64,000 bases of DNA from Mytilisepta virgata (lineage: Eukaryota > Mollusca > Bivalvia > Mytilida > Mytilidae), in assembly GCA_028015205.1 (NCBI GenBank), contig CM051512.1:4214755-4278754 (forward strand), in the 5' to 3' direction. A model generated the notes under the pieces. It was not told the origin of the DNA and did no database searches. It was given only the letters and a program-made list of their open reading frames with translations. Of the stretch, positions 1 to 10,816 are shown piece by piece. The translations under genes and the position numbers were made by a program. How positions within the stretch are numbered: position 1 is the stretch's first letter; each line of letters starts with the position of its first letter.

Positions 1-265
1 ATGTATCTCCACCGATTTGTGACTACCCCCGGATTGACTTTGTTGAACTCCACGACTGGTGCCGTATACGGAGCAGGAACTGCTTACCCTTACGGAACAT
101 CTGAGTTCACTCCTGGTTTTTATAGGAGTTCGTGTTGTTCATTGTTTTTAAGTTTTCAGTGTTTATTTGTTTTGCTTGTGGTTGTTCATTTGTCTTCCCG
201 GGTTTTGTCTGTCTAATGGATTACGTTTTTTGGATTGGTCCTTAGGTATATTTGTCCTCTTTAAA
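1..265 (+). repeat. Dispersed mussel-type repeat, copy 1
   Basis: The segment runs from a phrase around TATACGGAGCAGG to a tail around TTAGGTATATTTGTCC. A full-length reverse-complement copy lies at 30065-30365, and shorter or more diverged copies occur near 6277-6560 and 23855-23965 (same strand) and near 8757-8945 and 13430-13600 (opposite strand). The short open frames inside it are not conserved between copies, so I do not call a gene. Likely a non-coding fragment of a mobile element; its class cannot be told from the window. Confidence 0.6.
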
Positions 266-439
266 TTGATCTTGAATTTTTTCCATGCGTACATACGGAG
301 CATTGAATTTGGAAAAATTGTTTATGACATTGCATTCGATTTTTTTTACTTTTTGCAGAGAATCCAAAAAATCCAAAAGCAGTGATCAATTACGTGAACC
401 AATAAACAATAAAATTTTTATACAAAAATTTTAATCAGA

Positions 440-2031
440 ATGGAGAAAGAAACTTGTTTGTATGACAACATTTACACCGCTAGTTCAAATGAAAAATCCC
501 AACACGATCTGAATGAACTGCATAAGGGAGCAGAACCTGCAGTTGAGTCTAGGGTTAATGAGTCTACAAAGCAAGAATTTTTCAAAAACACTGCCGACGC
601 AAAAGAACAAATTGAATCTGAAACCAAACCGAAAAAACATTTTGATGACGAAGATTCTAAACAAAATTCTGATACTTCAAATGCGCAGGAACTCCTTCAG
701 CTAGAGCCACAAAAATCTAAAATCACTAAAACCAAGGATGAAGATCAATCTATTTTTGAAGATAATGGTCAATGTATTCCCACAGTTAAGGCAGAAAATG
801 ATGAAGTATTTATTTCTGACGATAAAACAGAAAATAAAGATATTGAGAACCGTCCTCATCCCGAAGGAGCGTCAGAGCATGTCGGTGTTGAAGGTCATGC
901 ACATTTCATTGAAATGAACGATGATGACAGTGTAACAAGACAGAACGTAGAAAATAAAGAGACACTGGTCATGCAAGCTATGAATGATACACTGCCCAAC
1001 CAAGATCAAAGCACTTATCAAACTATGAAAATGACAATAGACAACCGACCACATACAACCGTAAGCAAAACATCATCACAAAATTCTGAAATCATTCTTT
1101 CATCTTCACGACTGGAAAACACAAGCACCAGGAGACGAACACATCTGATTGACCAGGAACAAAATTTAATAGTGAATGAAAGTGAACAAACGTCGTCGAA
1201 ACACGATGAACTGAAAAATAAACCACATTTTGAAAGGCGAAAATATTATAATATTGTCAAACATATTGTATCTATGATTTTGGTTGTTTTAGATGTAGTG
1301 TTTGACTGGATTGAGTATTCAGAAATGAATAAAACAGGAAATTATTCAATCGTAGCCGAACGTAGATTGAAGAACGTAGAGTTTACATATGAATGCGAAG
1401 GTACAGGGAAACATATTCAATTCATTTTCATGATTTTTACCATAATTACAACAATTCTGTCGGTTATACAAATTATAAACATAATTTATCAAATCTTTTA
1501 TGAATACAAAGGAGTCTACATAGACAAAAAACTAATACAGGAATACGTGGAGACCATTGTATTTTTACTTTTCATCGACAGTTCACAAATACTACTCATC
1601 ATGGGATTTTATGACGTCTGTTCACTAGACTGCATAATAGATGGCACGGAAATTCTGATTGCATTGAATAGTATAACTTCCTTTTTGAAAATAACATGGC
1701 GCTTTTCAACGAGTTGGAGATGTTGTACAGTGTACTGGAAAGTTCCGAACCGCCCCAAAACACCAATAGTTACTCAAAATCAAATTCTACCTTCACGAGA
1801 ACGACAAAGGACACCGACACCTCGAAACAGATCTCCTATACATATTACGGATGCTACGCGTTCAAGGCGCGTATCAACTGATACGCCTTGTCCAGGATGC
1901 AGTAGTGGTAGTCAGACATGCCTACTGATAGCAGTTTGTCTCCTCTGTCCACCATTTTGTCTCTGCTGTATACTTTATTTTATCATTCAACACTGCGGTG
2001 AGCAAGAAGCAACGACAGCCGGTCATGAAAG
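440..2031 (+). CDS. Exon 1 of Cys-rich multi-pass membrane protein gene (joined to 3042-4572)
   Basis: I do not recognise the family. The start codon at 440 has a purine at -3 and follows a probable 5' UTR exon starting at 359 after a pyrimidine-rich TTTTTGCAG acceptor. Residues 1-265 are highly acidic and polar with almost no hydrophobic stretch, so probably disordered and cytoplasmic. Hydrophobic segments then appear at about residues 272-292, 325-354, 373-394, 404-420 and 494-519, the last one cysteine-rich. An open frame continues to a stop at 2095, but AAAG/GTTAGT at 2031/2032 is a good splice donor. Splicing to 3042 restores a codon (AG+T, Ser) and keeps the frame into the cysteine repeats. 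The spliced product would be about 1040 residues. Without splicing the alternative is a 551-residue protein ending at 2095. The 1010-nt intron is mostly one repeat element. Confidence 0.72.
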
Positions 2032-2196
2032 GTTAGTTACGTTTTATCAATTCAGTGCTAATTACATCTGTTTAAGTATTGGTGATTATAAATAACAATA
2101 GTTACGAATATACTACCTTAAACTGTGTAATTTTACAAGTAAAATATTCGAACCAGTTAACGCGATCAAAGTTTAACAAGAGTTGACACACAAAAA

Positions 2197-2928
2197 TGTC
2201 TCGCCTGTCGTGTATTTCTAATGAAAGTAAATGCTGTCAGACATATTGCATACAGTATTCGAAAAACAGGCCAAAACACAAAAACTTAACTATAACCACT
2301 GAACCATGAAAATGAGGTCAAGGTCAGATGACACCTGCTAGTTGGATATGTACACCTTACAATCCTTCCATACACCAAATATAGTAGACCTATTGCATAC
2401 AATATTCGAAAAACAGACCAAAACACAAAAACTTAACTATAACCACTGAACCATGAAAATGAGGTCAAGGTCAGATGACGCCTGTCAGTTGGACATGTAC
2501 ACCTTACAATCCGTCCATACTCCAAATATACTAGACCTATTGCTTATAGTAACTGAGATATGGACTTGACCACCAAAACTTAACCTTGTTTACTGATCCT
2601 TGAAATGGGGTCGAGGTCAATTGAAAACTGTCTGACGGGGATGAGGACCTTGTAAGGTACGCACATACCAAATATAGTTATCCTATTACTCATAATAAGA
2701 GAGAAATTAACATTACAAAAAATCTTAACTTTTTTTTTTAAGTAGTCACTGAACCATGAAAATGAGGAACGGAAACTTCGTAACATAAGGCATCTATATA
2801 CAAAGTATAAAGCATCCAGGTCTTCCACCTTCTAAAATATAAAGCCTTTAAGAAGTGGGTTAACGCCGCCGCCGCCGGATCACCATACCTATGTCGAGCT
2901 TTCTGCGACTAAAGTCGCAGGCTCGACA
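2197..2928 (-). mobile_element. HINE-like element, TCTCGCCT family, in intron 1 of the Cys-rich gene
   Basis: The right end (2892-2928) is a long hairpin: TGTCGAGC, CTGCGACT, then AGTCGCAG, GCTCGACA. The left end starts TGTCTCGCCTG, the inverted form of the end expected for the family. Between them are about two tandem units of roughly 165 bp carrying AACCACTGAACCATGAAAAT, then a diverged third unit. The same family in the opposite orientation is at 38774-39931. The layout (hairpin at one end, inverted match at the other, central tandem repeats) is that of non-autonomous Helentron elements. It fills most of the intron 2032-3041. Confidence 0.55.
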
Positions 2929-3041
2929 AAAACGACAAAAATGCATTAGACATCTCGTTAGTTACAAAATATCTTAATTAGGGAGCAATTCAAAATAGTT
3001 GTATATACACCTTCATGACCTTGGTCTTTTCTTTGTTTTAG

Positions 3042-4572
3042 TACACAAGGACAATGGAAGTGTGAAAGATCATGTAAATGTTTCACTTTGAGGTGTTTTC
3101 CATCAAGATTTGAAGACCCGGAAACAAAAGCCTGTGATTGCTCATGTGGAAAATGTTTGAGTTGTGAGCATGTTTGTAGTTGCTGTGTATTACGATGCTT
3201 TCCTTCTCATTTGGATCCTCCAAAACATGATATTTGTAACTGCAGATGTGCCGAATGCATGTCGTGTCAACTTCCATGTAAATGCTTTACATTTAGGTGT
3301 TTTCCTGAACATTTGAATCCTCCCCATCCAGATATATGTACATGCCAATGTGCTGATTGCATGGCATGTGAAATGCCTTGTAAATGTTTCACTTTTCGGT
3401 GTTTTCCAGAACACTTAACATCGTCTCACCCGGACATTTGGACATGTAGTTGTGCAGAATGTTTGGCACTTGCGTTACCATGTAAATGTTTCACCTTTCG
3501 GTGTTTTCCTAAACATCTAACACCGCCTCATCCTGACATTTGTACATGTAGATGTGCAGAATGTTTGGCATGTGAATTACCATGCAAATGTTTCAATTTC
3601 AGGTGTTTTCCTGAATACCTAACACCGTCTCATCCAGACATTTGTACATGTAGATGCGCTGAATGTTTGTCTTGTGAACTGCCCTGTAAATGCTTCATTT
3701 GTCGATGTTTTCCAGAATACAAATCGGAAGAAAACTGGTTTGATTGCACATGTGGTGACTGTATGAAATGTGAACGAAACCTTAGTTGTTGTATACTGCG
3801 CTGCTTTCCTTCTCGTTTAGGAGAAGATGAGTCTTGTACCTGTATATTCAAAAAATGTACCTCCTGTGAGAAATCTTTTGGGTGTTGTCAGTGCAGATGT
3901 TTTCCTAGTTATCTTGATATTCCTAAAGATAATATATTGACATGTACATGTGGAAACTGTTTGGCTTGTCAACAAGACTGCCCTTGTTGTAAAATTAGAT
4001 GCTGCCCTACACATCTTAGTCCACCGAAAGACAAATGGTGTGAATGCATGTGTTGTAACAATCAACGGTCTATGAGGGTTACTCCAGCTCCTACCCTTCC
4101 AGTAACTCAACAACCAATTCACCAACAACCACCTCCTCCACCATCTGATTCAATACCACCACTATGTGAAGAATTTACATGTTGTACATGTTGTACATGC
4201 TGCAGGCCTCGTAAAATTGCTCCTTCTCCCCCGCAACTAAGTCCTCCTCCAGTGATCCAACAACCGCCTCCCTCTTTAATTCCAACGCCGCAACTAAGAC
4301 CAACCATTGTAATGATAGACCAACCTGCTCCAACCCCCCTGCAACGAAAACCCAGAGACCCTTTATGCAGAAACTGTTGTGCTAACAAGGATAAATGTAT
4401 ATCGTTTTTGATTGGGCTTGTAATTCTTTTAATCTTTTTATTACTCCTTATGTATACTTTTCTAGAGGTGGTACAACTGCGATATGTTTTGGTATGTGTT
4501 GCCAATGATACTTTGATGAACACTACACAACACATTCTTGTACAAAACTATCTTACACTTTTTAGTTTGTGA
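3042..4572 (+). CDS. Exon 2 of Cys-rich multi-pass membrane protein gene: ten Cys-rich repeats, Pro-rich linker, TM
   Basis: The acceptor CTTTGTTTTAG ends at 3041, and the frame from 3043 is open to the TGA at 4570-4572. The exon encodes ten tandem repeats of about 34 residues. A typical unit has RCFP, then HPDICTC, then CAECxxC, then PCKCF, giving seven or eight cysteines at fixed spacing. Repeat 4 has lost cysteines (WTCSCAECLALALPC), and repeats 7-10 are more divergent with CC pairs. A proline/glutamine-rich stretch follows (nt 4081-4365), interrupted by a CTCCTCC cluster, then a strong membrane segment (about nt 4396-4460) and a short tail with NDT and NTT glycosylation sequons. Nothing here matches an EGF, TIL or metallothionein domain that I recognise. 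The repeats could be a disulfide-rich ectodomain or a metal-binding cytoplasmic array; which side of the membrane they face depends on an unresolved topology. Confidence 0.75.
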
Positions 4573-5043
4573 TGAACCAGCGGAGGGTGTGGAAAAATGT
4601 CAATAATGCAGAAAACGCATTCTTTGTATACCAAGGGTGCACTTGTATTTTTTTATTTGTTTTACACTAGTAATTGATATGATGTCAATAACCACCAATC
4701 TGGTCTTGTTACTCTTAACTATATGTATCTTTAATTTCCACATGGTCGAACAAAACCAAGGTAACAAGACCAAATCAAAACCACTTGTTCAGTTAAGTTG
4801 GGTATTGCACGAATCATTTAATTCGAATATATGCATTATTATTGATTTAATTTAACAAAATTTAATTTGCACTTTTAAAATCATGTTTTGGTATGTTTGG
4901 ATATTGCGGTCTTTTTACGATTTTATGACGTTTTAAATTAGTAAATCATTGTTAGACTTCCTTGTTATTCGTTCTATTATTACTTATTATTAAAGTTTAA
5001 ACTTATTTATTTATAGTGTATTGGAAAACAATTTATATTAACT
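4573..5043 (+). other. 3' UTR and flank of the Cys-rich gene, part of a segmental duplication
   Basis: Sequence from the stop codon to about 4790 aligns by eye with 7987-8195 downstream of the pseudogene. Shared phrases include GGGTGTGG, TTATTTGTTTT, TCTGGTCTT and CAAGACCAAAT. The duplication therefore included the 3' UTR. The remaining 250 bases are AT-rich with no gene seen. Confidence 0.5.
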
Positions 5044-5335
5044 TATAATAATCCCTCTTCACTTGGCGGGTGCGAGAACGGCTGCGTAGTGGCATTTTAG
5101 CCTACTGTTTTCGACATCCACAGTGGAGTCTTGAACGCACTAACGGTGTTGCTTTCCCTAACAAAGGTCAGTAGTTTTTCGTCCCCATCCGACGGACTTA
5201 CATCTTTTATCGAGACCATCCTCGCAAATAGTGTCGATGGAGCGTCGCAAATCTGATCCCTGAAATTTTCATCCCCAACGGTAATCGAACCAGGCACCGA
5301 TGCGCTAACCACTACGGCGTAACAATGTATATGAC
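5044..5335 (+). repeat. tRNA-like dispersed repeat, copy A (rearranged)
   Basis: A body (5060-5250: GGCGGGTGCGAG, CATTTTAGCCTAC, CCATCCGACGGAC, GACCATCCTCGCAAAT) is followed by a tRNA-like piece in inverse orientation. On the minus strand that piece contains GTGGTTAGCGCA (A-box region) and GGTTCGATTACC (B-box), but the anticodon arm is missing. The same body and tRNA part occur at 43531-43870 with the two parts in the other relative orientation. It is probably derived from a tRNA-related retroposon. Confidence 0.55.
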
Positions 5336-5394
5336 AATAACTAAATTGACTGATATACATATTATTTTCAGTTATCTGCCTTGTTGTCCGTTTT

Positions 5395-5800
5395 ATGATT
5401 AAAGATGTTCGCTGGTCATGTTTTTTTTTAAAATTTTTGTCAGAAATTCAGAATCATCTGGTTTTATCTATTTGAATGCCATAATTTTATTTCCCGCTAA
5501 CACCCATTATTCTTTTCATAAATCTTTTGAATGCCGAATAATAAGCTATTTCTAAAAATCTTATAAAAATCTTTGTTATTATTTAATGTTTTTGAGAAAT
5601 AAGACTTGTCAACGATAAAGCTATGTAAAATCAAGAGATCATATTTTTCCCGCCAAATTTTCAATGGCTTATATAACAAAAACAAGCACACGTGCCTATG
5701 ATTCTTTTCGCTGTTTAGTTCCTTTATTAATCTTCTATTAATATTTACCAGTGTTATGAAAAGCTTGTTACTTTGAAACTGAGCAGCGAACATCCTTACG
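5395..5800 (+). repeat. Dispersed repeat beginning GTTCGCTGGTCATG
   Basis: This stretch is a reverse-complement relative of 39015-39300, which lies inside another element. Shared phrases are CAGAATCATCTGGTTTTATC, CCCGCTAACACCCAT and TATTTTTCCCGCC. A more distant family member with GCTCGCTGGTCATG is at 54213-54424, and on the minus strand at 8390-8550. The 98-residue antisense open frame here is not conserved, so I do not call a gene. The stretch 5801-6276 is AT-rich with nothing recognised. Confidence 0.5.
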
Positions 5801-6276
5801 TATGCTAATAAAGTAACAGTAAATGAAAATAACTATTAACAGCAATATCAACAGATCACTCCGTCCACAAATATATCATTCCTATTTCTCCATGTGAGAT
5901 CCATCCCTTTGTATTGTGATTTACATTACTATATATTATTTGTAATTTTATATATTAATATTATTTATATTATTTTGTATCTATGTTCCAGTTAACTGCT
6001 TTTTGTATTTAATAATTGTTGAAGCTTCTTGTTTTAACTTTAGTCTTGAAAATATATTTTTACTTTACTTTTTGTGTTTTCTTCTTTTGCTAATTCACTT
6101 TACGTTATTTAGAGTGATTATTTCATAAACTGATATTTAATAGTCGTCATCATGAATTGATTGACCGATGCAACGTTTCTATCTCAAGAGTAAAACTAGA
6201 TATCTTCAGTAGGATATCACGTCTTTCTGAAATCAACACTTCAACGGATTTGACTCACCACTGGATTTTACTCAAT

Positions 6277-6714
6277 GGCAATCTGACGGATGTCGATAAT
6301 AGAGCGGGATATTCTTACCCTTCCGGAGCAGCTGAGTGACGCCAGGTTTTTACTCGAGAGTTCACATTGCTAGTGCTTAGGTTTCCGTGCTGTCTTGTTC
6401 TTTTTCTGTTTAGTTTATTATCTGGTTTTATTCTTTTACTTATACATACGCCGTTTGTTTGTTATGTTCAATTCTCCTGACTGTCTTTTGCTTGGACTTC
6501 TAATATATGGATTTTTCCCACTGTTTTGCCGCTTTGATGTTCTTTGCCGATATATACTCTTTGTTGTACTGTGTTCCTGAGATAACTCGTGTCATTTTGT
6601 TGTTATGTTCCATTCTCGGGAGCTTGTCTTGCATTTGAATTTCGATTTTATTGACTTTCCCACTGTTTTGTCTGATTTATTAGACTGGAACTTTGTATCC
6701 ATTTATCAGATCAG
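6277..6714 (+). repeat. Diverged copy of the window-start repeat
   Basis: The phrase CTTACCCTTCCGGAGCAGCTGAG followed by a T-rich stretch parallels positions 70-265 but with many differences. No coding capacity is supported; the short open frames are T-rich and unconserved. Confidence 0.4.
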
Positions 6715-7986
6715 ATTTACCATGCAAATGTTTCATTTTCCGCTGTTTTCCTAAATATCTAACACCGCCTTATCCGGATATTTGTACATTTACGTGTGCA
6801 GAATGTTTGGCACTTGCGTTACCATGTAAATGTTTCACCTTTCGTTTTTTTCTAAACATCTAACACCTGCCTCATCTTGACATTTGTACATGTAGATGTG
6901 CAGAATGTTTGGCATGTGCATTACCATGCAAATGTTTCATTATCCGGTGTTTTCCTGAATACCTAACATAGTCTCATCCAGACATTTGTACCTGTCGATG
7001 TGCTGAATATTTGTCTTGTGAACTGCCCTGTAAATGCTTCATTTGTCGATGTTTACCAGAATACAAATTGGAAGAAAACTGGTTTGATTCACATGTGGTG
7101 ACTGTGTGACATGTGAACGAAACCTTTGTTGCTGTATACTGCGCTGCTTTCCTTCTCGTTTAGGAAAAGATGAATGTTGGACATGTATATTCAAAAAATG
7201 TATCTCGTCTTTCGGTTGTTTTCAGTGCAAATGTTTTCCTAGTATCTTGATCTTCCTAAAGATAATATATTTACATGTACATGCGGCAACTGTTTGGCTT
7301 GTCAGAGAGACTGCTGTTGTTGGAAAGTTAGATGCTGTCATACACATCTAAATCCCCCGAAAGACAAATGGTGTGAATGTACATGCTGCAATAATCAACG
7401 GCATGTGAGGGTTACTCCAGCTCCCACCCTTCCAATAATTCAACAACCACGCTATCATCAACAACCGCCTCCACCTCCTGACCAGACACCAGCATCTCTT
7501 CAGATGATTGTAGCAGTAGATCATCTGATACGACACCAGCACTACGTGATGAATGCATGCTGCAATGTTTTACATGCTACAAGCCTCTTAGAATTGCTCC
7601 TTCTTTAGCAATCCAACCACCGGATCTAAGTCCAGCACTTGATGAATTAAAATGTTGTACATATTGCAAGCCTCTTAGAATTGCTCCTCCTGTACCCCCA
7701 ACCACGTCCGATGATTGCAATAGTATATCAACCAAGACCGCCTTCAGCTGCTCCACAACCAAAACCCAAAGACCCTGTTTACAGAAACTGTTGTGTTAAC
7801 AAGGATAAATGTTTATCACTTTTGGTTGGAATTATAATTCTGTTGATATTTTTATTACTCCTTGTGTATTTCTTTTTAGAGTTCGTACAACTGCGATATG
7901 TATTTGTATGTGTTGGTGACGATACTTTGATGAAAATTACGCAGCAGTTTTTTGTACAAAACTATCTGAAACTTTTAAGTCTGTAA
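6715..7986 (+). pseudogene. Decayed partial duplicate of the Cys-rich repeat exon
   Basis: Nucleotide and protein similarity to exon 2 of the gene at 440-4572 starts abruptly at the repeat 3/4 boundary (the distinctive CAECLALALPC of repeat 4 is present). It runs through the remaining repeats, the Pro-rich part and the final membrane segment to a stop at 7984-7986, then into the 3' flank. The frame is broken: a deletion in the T-run near 6846, an in-frame TAG at 6969-6971, a lost base near 7088 and another near 7250. The C-terminal membrane segment (about 7798-7870) is well preserved. No counterpart of exon 1 is seen upstream. Almost certainly non-coding now, though the last 300 bases remain open. 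Confidence 0.85.
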
Positions 7987-8194
7987 TGATTCAGCTAAGG
8001 GTGTGGTAAATGTTTTTTGTAAAGACTTTTAACACAAAACTTTCACTTAATTTTTTTTCTTATTTGTTTTGCACTAATAATTCATGTTATGTCATAAGCA
8101 GCAATTCTGGTCTTCTGTAATCTTAAGTATCTTAACTTTCTAGATGGACAAATTAATTGACAACATAATCAAAGTATCAAGACCAAATTAAGGA

Positions 8195-8640
8195 TGGTGG
8201 CTGGTCTAATAGGAAATAAATAGGATTTAAAATAGGTGTCTTAGTTTAAGAGAACATATGAATAGTGAGCAAATAAGCAAGAAAAAAATATAGGTTCATA
8301 TGCTCATTTTTGAAAATTTCCAGGTTTTCTCTGGATTTTTCATTGTCTTTGCATTGAAAACTTCAGTCTCTCAAAAATGTATGAAAAAATAAAAAGGTAT
8401 ATATGATTGAATTATAAAAGAAAAAGTGGGGGTTCATGGGCAAAAAACTTAATGTTTAAGAAATGGATAAAACTCGAGGATTCCGAAAATCTGACAAAAA
8501 GACCAAAACATGACCGGCGAGCATCCTTAAGACAATTATGTGGAAAACATGGAAGGGATATGGCGGATAAACGATTTAAAGATCAACAATAACACACCAT
8601 TTAAAGCCACGCGATCAAGACCCTCGGATATATACTAGAA
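8195..8640 (-). repeat. Dispersed repeat, GCTCGCTGGTCATG family
   Basis: Its reverse complement matches 54213-54424 (GGATAAAACTCGAGGATTCC versus the GGAATCCTCTGG part there, plus the GACCAAAACATGACC end). A 61-residue open frame at 8407-8592 is incidental. Confidence 0.45.
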
Positions 8641-9710
8641 TCCTGATGTCATTATTGATAGTGGTCCCTGCACCCCTGTAAGTAGTTAAGGTACTTACCC
8701 AGAGTCAAAATATAAAACCTTAATCCAATCCAAAACTAATATGCAATCATTCTATTCAGTAAAGTCAAGAAACACCGAAGGGATATTCAGAGGAAAGGGG
8801 GGGTTCGAAAACAACGGAAAAACTCCGGAGAACAACGAAGACAAGACCAAAATAATACAAACACTGCACTTAAAAGACATAGCCAAACAACCTGGGGTAG
8901 ATTCAGGTGCTCCGGAAGTCCTGCTTCTTGCAGGACAACCGCCATGATGCCCATGTCAAATCTGTCAAATAAAAAATTAAATCAATAAATAAAACAAAAA
9001 CAAAAGTTTAGATCACAAGCTTAAAGTTAAAATTTCTTAAATTCGGGCTATGTGGGTCTAAGGTTTAAAAATCAAAATTATAAAACCTTATTGCCAATAT
9101 ACATATGAGGGAAAACACTTTAAAAATATAAAATGCAAAATGAAAGAAGATTTTAGGTTACTACCTAACGAGTTAACGGCAAATTCTTAAATTGACAATT
9201 TTTCAAAATTCGACCCCTGTGGACACCAATTTTTGAAAATTAAAAATTCTAAAGCCTTATTTCACATCTGCATATGGCGTATGACAATACTGTAAAGGAA
9301 AAAAAAGCATCAATTGAAGACAAAAGCAAACAAAAAGTTTACGTCACATGCTTAAATTGACACTTTTTCGAAATTCGACCACTAGAACATTAAATTTCTT
9401 AAACCATTTGCGCATCTTTATATGATACATGACAATACTATATAAAATAAAATGCATAAATTGAAAAATGAAATTCGAGTTCACGTCTCAGCTTTAATTT
9501 TTTTTAGAAAATCAAAATTCTGAAACCTTATTGTGCATCTATAGGTAATATGCAACCATTCTATGTAGAAATTAAATTCCTTAACCAAGAGTGAAGTTGG
9601 AGTTGATGTCACAAGAAAGTGTGACGGATAGAGACAATTTCTTCCCTATAGTCAGTCTCTATAGCCGGCCAGGCTATAGGGAAGAAATTGTCTCTATCCG
9701 TCCGTGTTAA
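8641..9710 (+). repeat. Dispersed repeat family K, longest copy, with internal tandem structure
   Basis: The copy contains several diverged units of roughly 180 bp, each with an AAGCTTAAA phrase, an AAATTCGACC(C) phrase and an AAACCTTAT phrase. Fragments of the same family occur at 54080-54212, 55410-55573, 56352-56430 and 61490-61690. Its right end carries GATGTCACAAGAAAGT, as does 61636. Positions 8757-8945 hold an inserted reverse copy of the window-start repeat. No coding frame. Confidence 0.5.
9625..9700. repeat. Perfect 27-bp inverted repeat with a 22-bp loop
   Basis: Arms 9625-9651 and 9674-9700 are exact reverse complements (left arm begins CGGATAGAGACAATTTC, right arm ends in CTATCCG). 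It sits at the right end of the family K repeat, where the copy at 61646-61670 has only one arm-like stretch. It could fold as a strong hairpin. Confidence 0.85.
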
Positions 9711-10489
9711 AAAATCACCATTTTAGCATGGGTACATTTAATAATGTTTCTGAACCGGCATATACTTGGTACAAAAATTCAAATGTTGTGAAAAGACATG
9801 CAAGACAAAACAAGGCAACAATGGTCGCTTACGATAAAATGTGGTTTACTAGCGTTGTTTGCATATTTGTTAGAGGTAGTTTAAATTATGAATTCGAATG
9901 TATCTTGGAACTAAGGAGAAACTATCGCCATTGCATTGGTCCTTTAAATTCAAATTGAATTAGTATAAAATGATTTTTTGAAAATATTGCACATGATCAC
10001 TTTTATTGAATATCTGTCCAGTTTAGTACGTGTATATTGTGTAAGCAGTATATTATGGATGTAGATAAATGTACTTTTACCAGTAAAAAAGTTTTATTTC
10101 TAATCAGTAGTATTATAACCAGAGCATTCCCTCAACAAATATGGCACAAACTTCCTTTTGAGCCCCTTTAATGACAGAATAAGTAAAGATTAAGATAAGT
10201 AGCTATATAAAAACTAAAGGTGCGATATAAATGATAATCTTGCCCAAATATGAATATGATCAGTGCATGCAATATTGTGATATTTATTACTTTATATTAT
10301 ATATTTGTAATTAATTGTGCTATATATGTAGAATAATACATGGTCAAACCTATCACCCCAAGGTGTGATATTTGTCAAGGGTTGATATAGCATGTGATAT
10401 ATAAAAAGGACACATATACCTAAGGAGCAATCAAAACAACGTAATCCATTGTACAGTTGATGTGTAACTGTTGATCTTTCCTGAGATCA
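9711..10489. other. No gene recognised
   Basis: An 84-residue open frame at 9704-9958 begins inside the hairpin arm and has no recognisable motif. The rest is AT-rich. I see nothing else. Confidence 0.4.
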
Positions 10490-10816
10490 CAAGAAAAATA
10501 AATGGAAATGTTGAGCTGTCAAAAAAAAAAACAACAATCAAACTAAAAAATACCCAACGTTTCGATCAATATGGTCTTGATCACGAGCATATAAAAAAAT
10601 AAAAATAAAAAGGTGTTAACGCTTTGAAACCCAGAGCAAGACTGCGTGCGTATATAAAATGTAAACAAGAAGAACATTTATTTGACGTGGGTGTCGATCA
10701 CTAAACGATATTGATTGTTGTTTTTTTTGGGTACGATTTTATATTTGTTTTTTTTCGACTTGTGTATCTCATACATTTTAGTCGTGACAGCTCACCATTT
10801 CCATTTATTTTTCTTG
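10490..10816. mobile_element. 327-bp MITE-like element with about 30-bp terminal inverted repeats
   Basis: The left end CAAGAAAAATAAATGGAAAT and right end ATTTCCATTTATTTTTCTTG are reverse complements. The match continues inward (TGAGCTGTCA against TGACAGCTCA) with one mismatch before it. The interior has no coding frame. A clear target duplication is not visible. Confidence 0.6.

Noticed and set aside
2032..2095. Tail of the first open frame to the stop at 2095 as the true C-terminus of a separate gene
   Set aside because: The GTTAGT donor with an exactly in-phase acceptor at 3042, and the Cys-rich character on both sides, favour splicing. Retention remains possible as an isoform.
4119..4535. 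138-codon antisense frame over the Cys-rich gene
   Set aside because: It is a shadow of the Pro- and Cys-rich coding strand. The sense frame has the conserved repeats and the pseudogene similarity.
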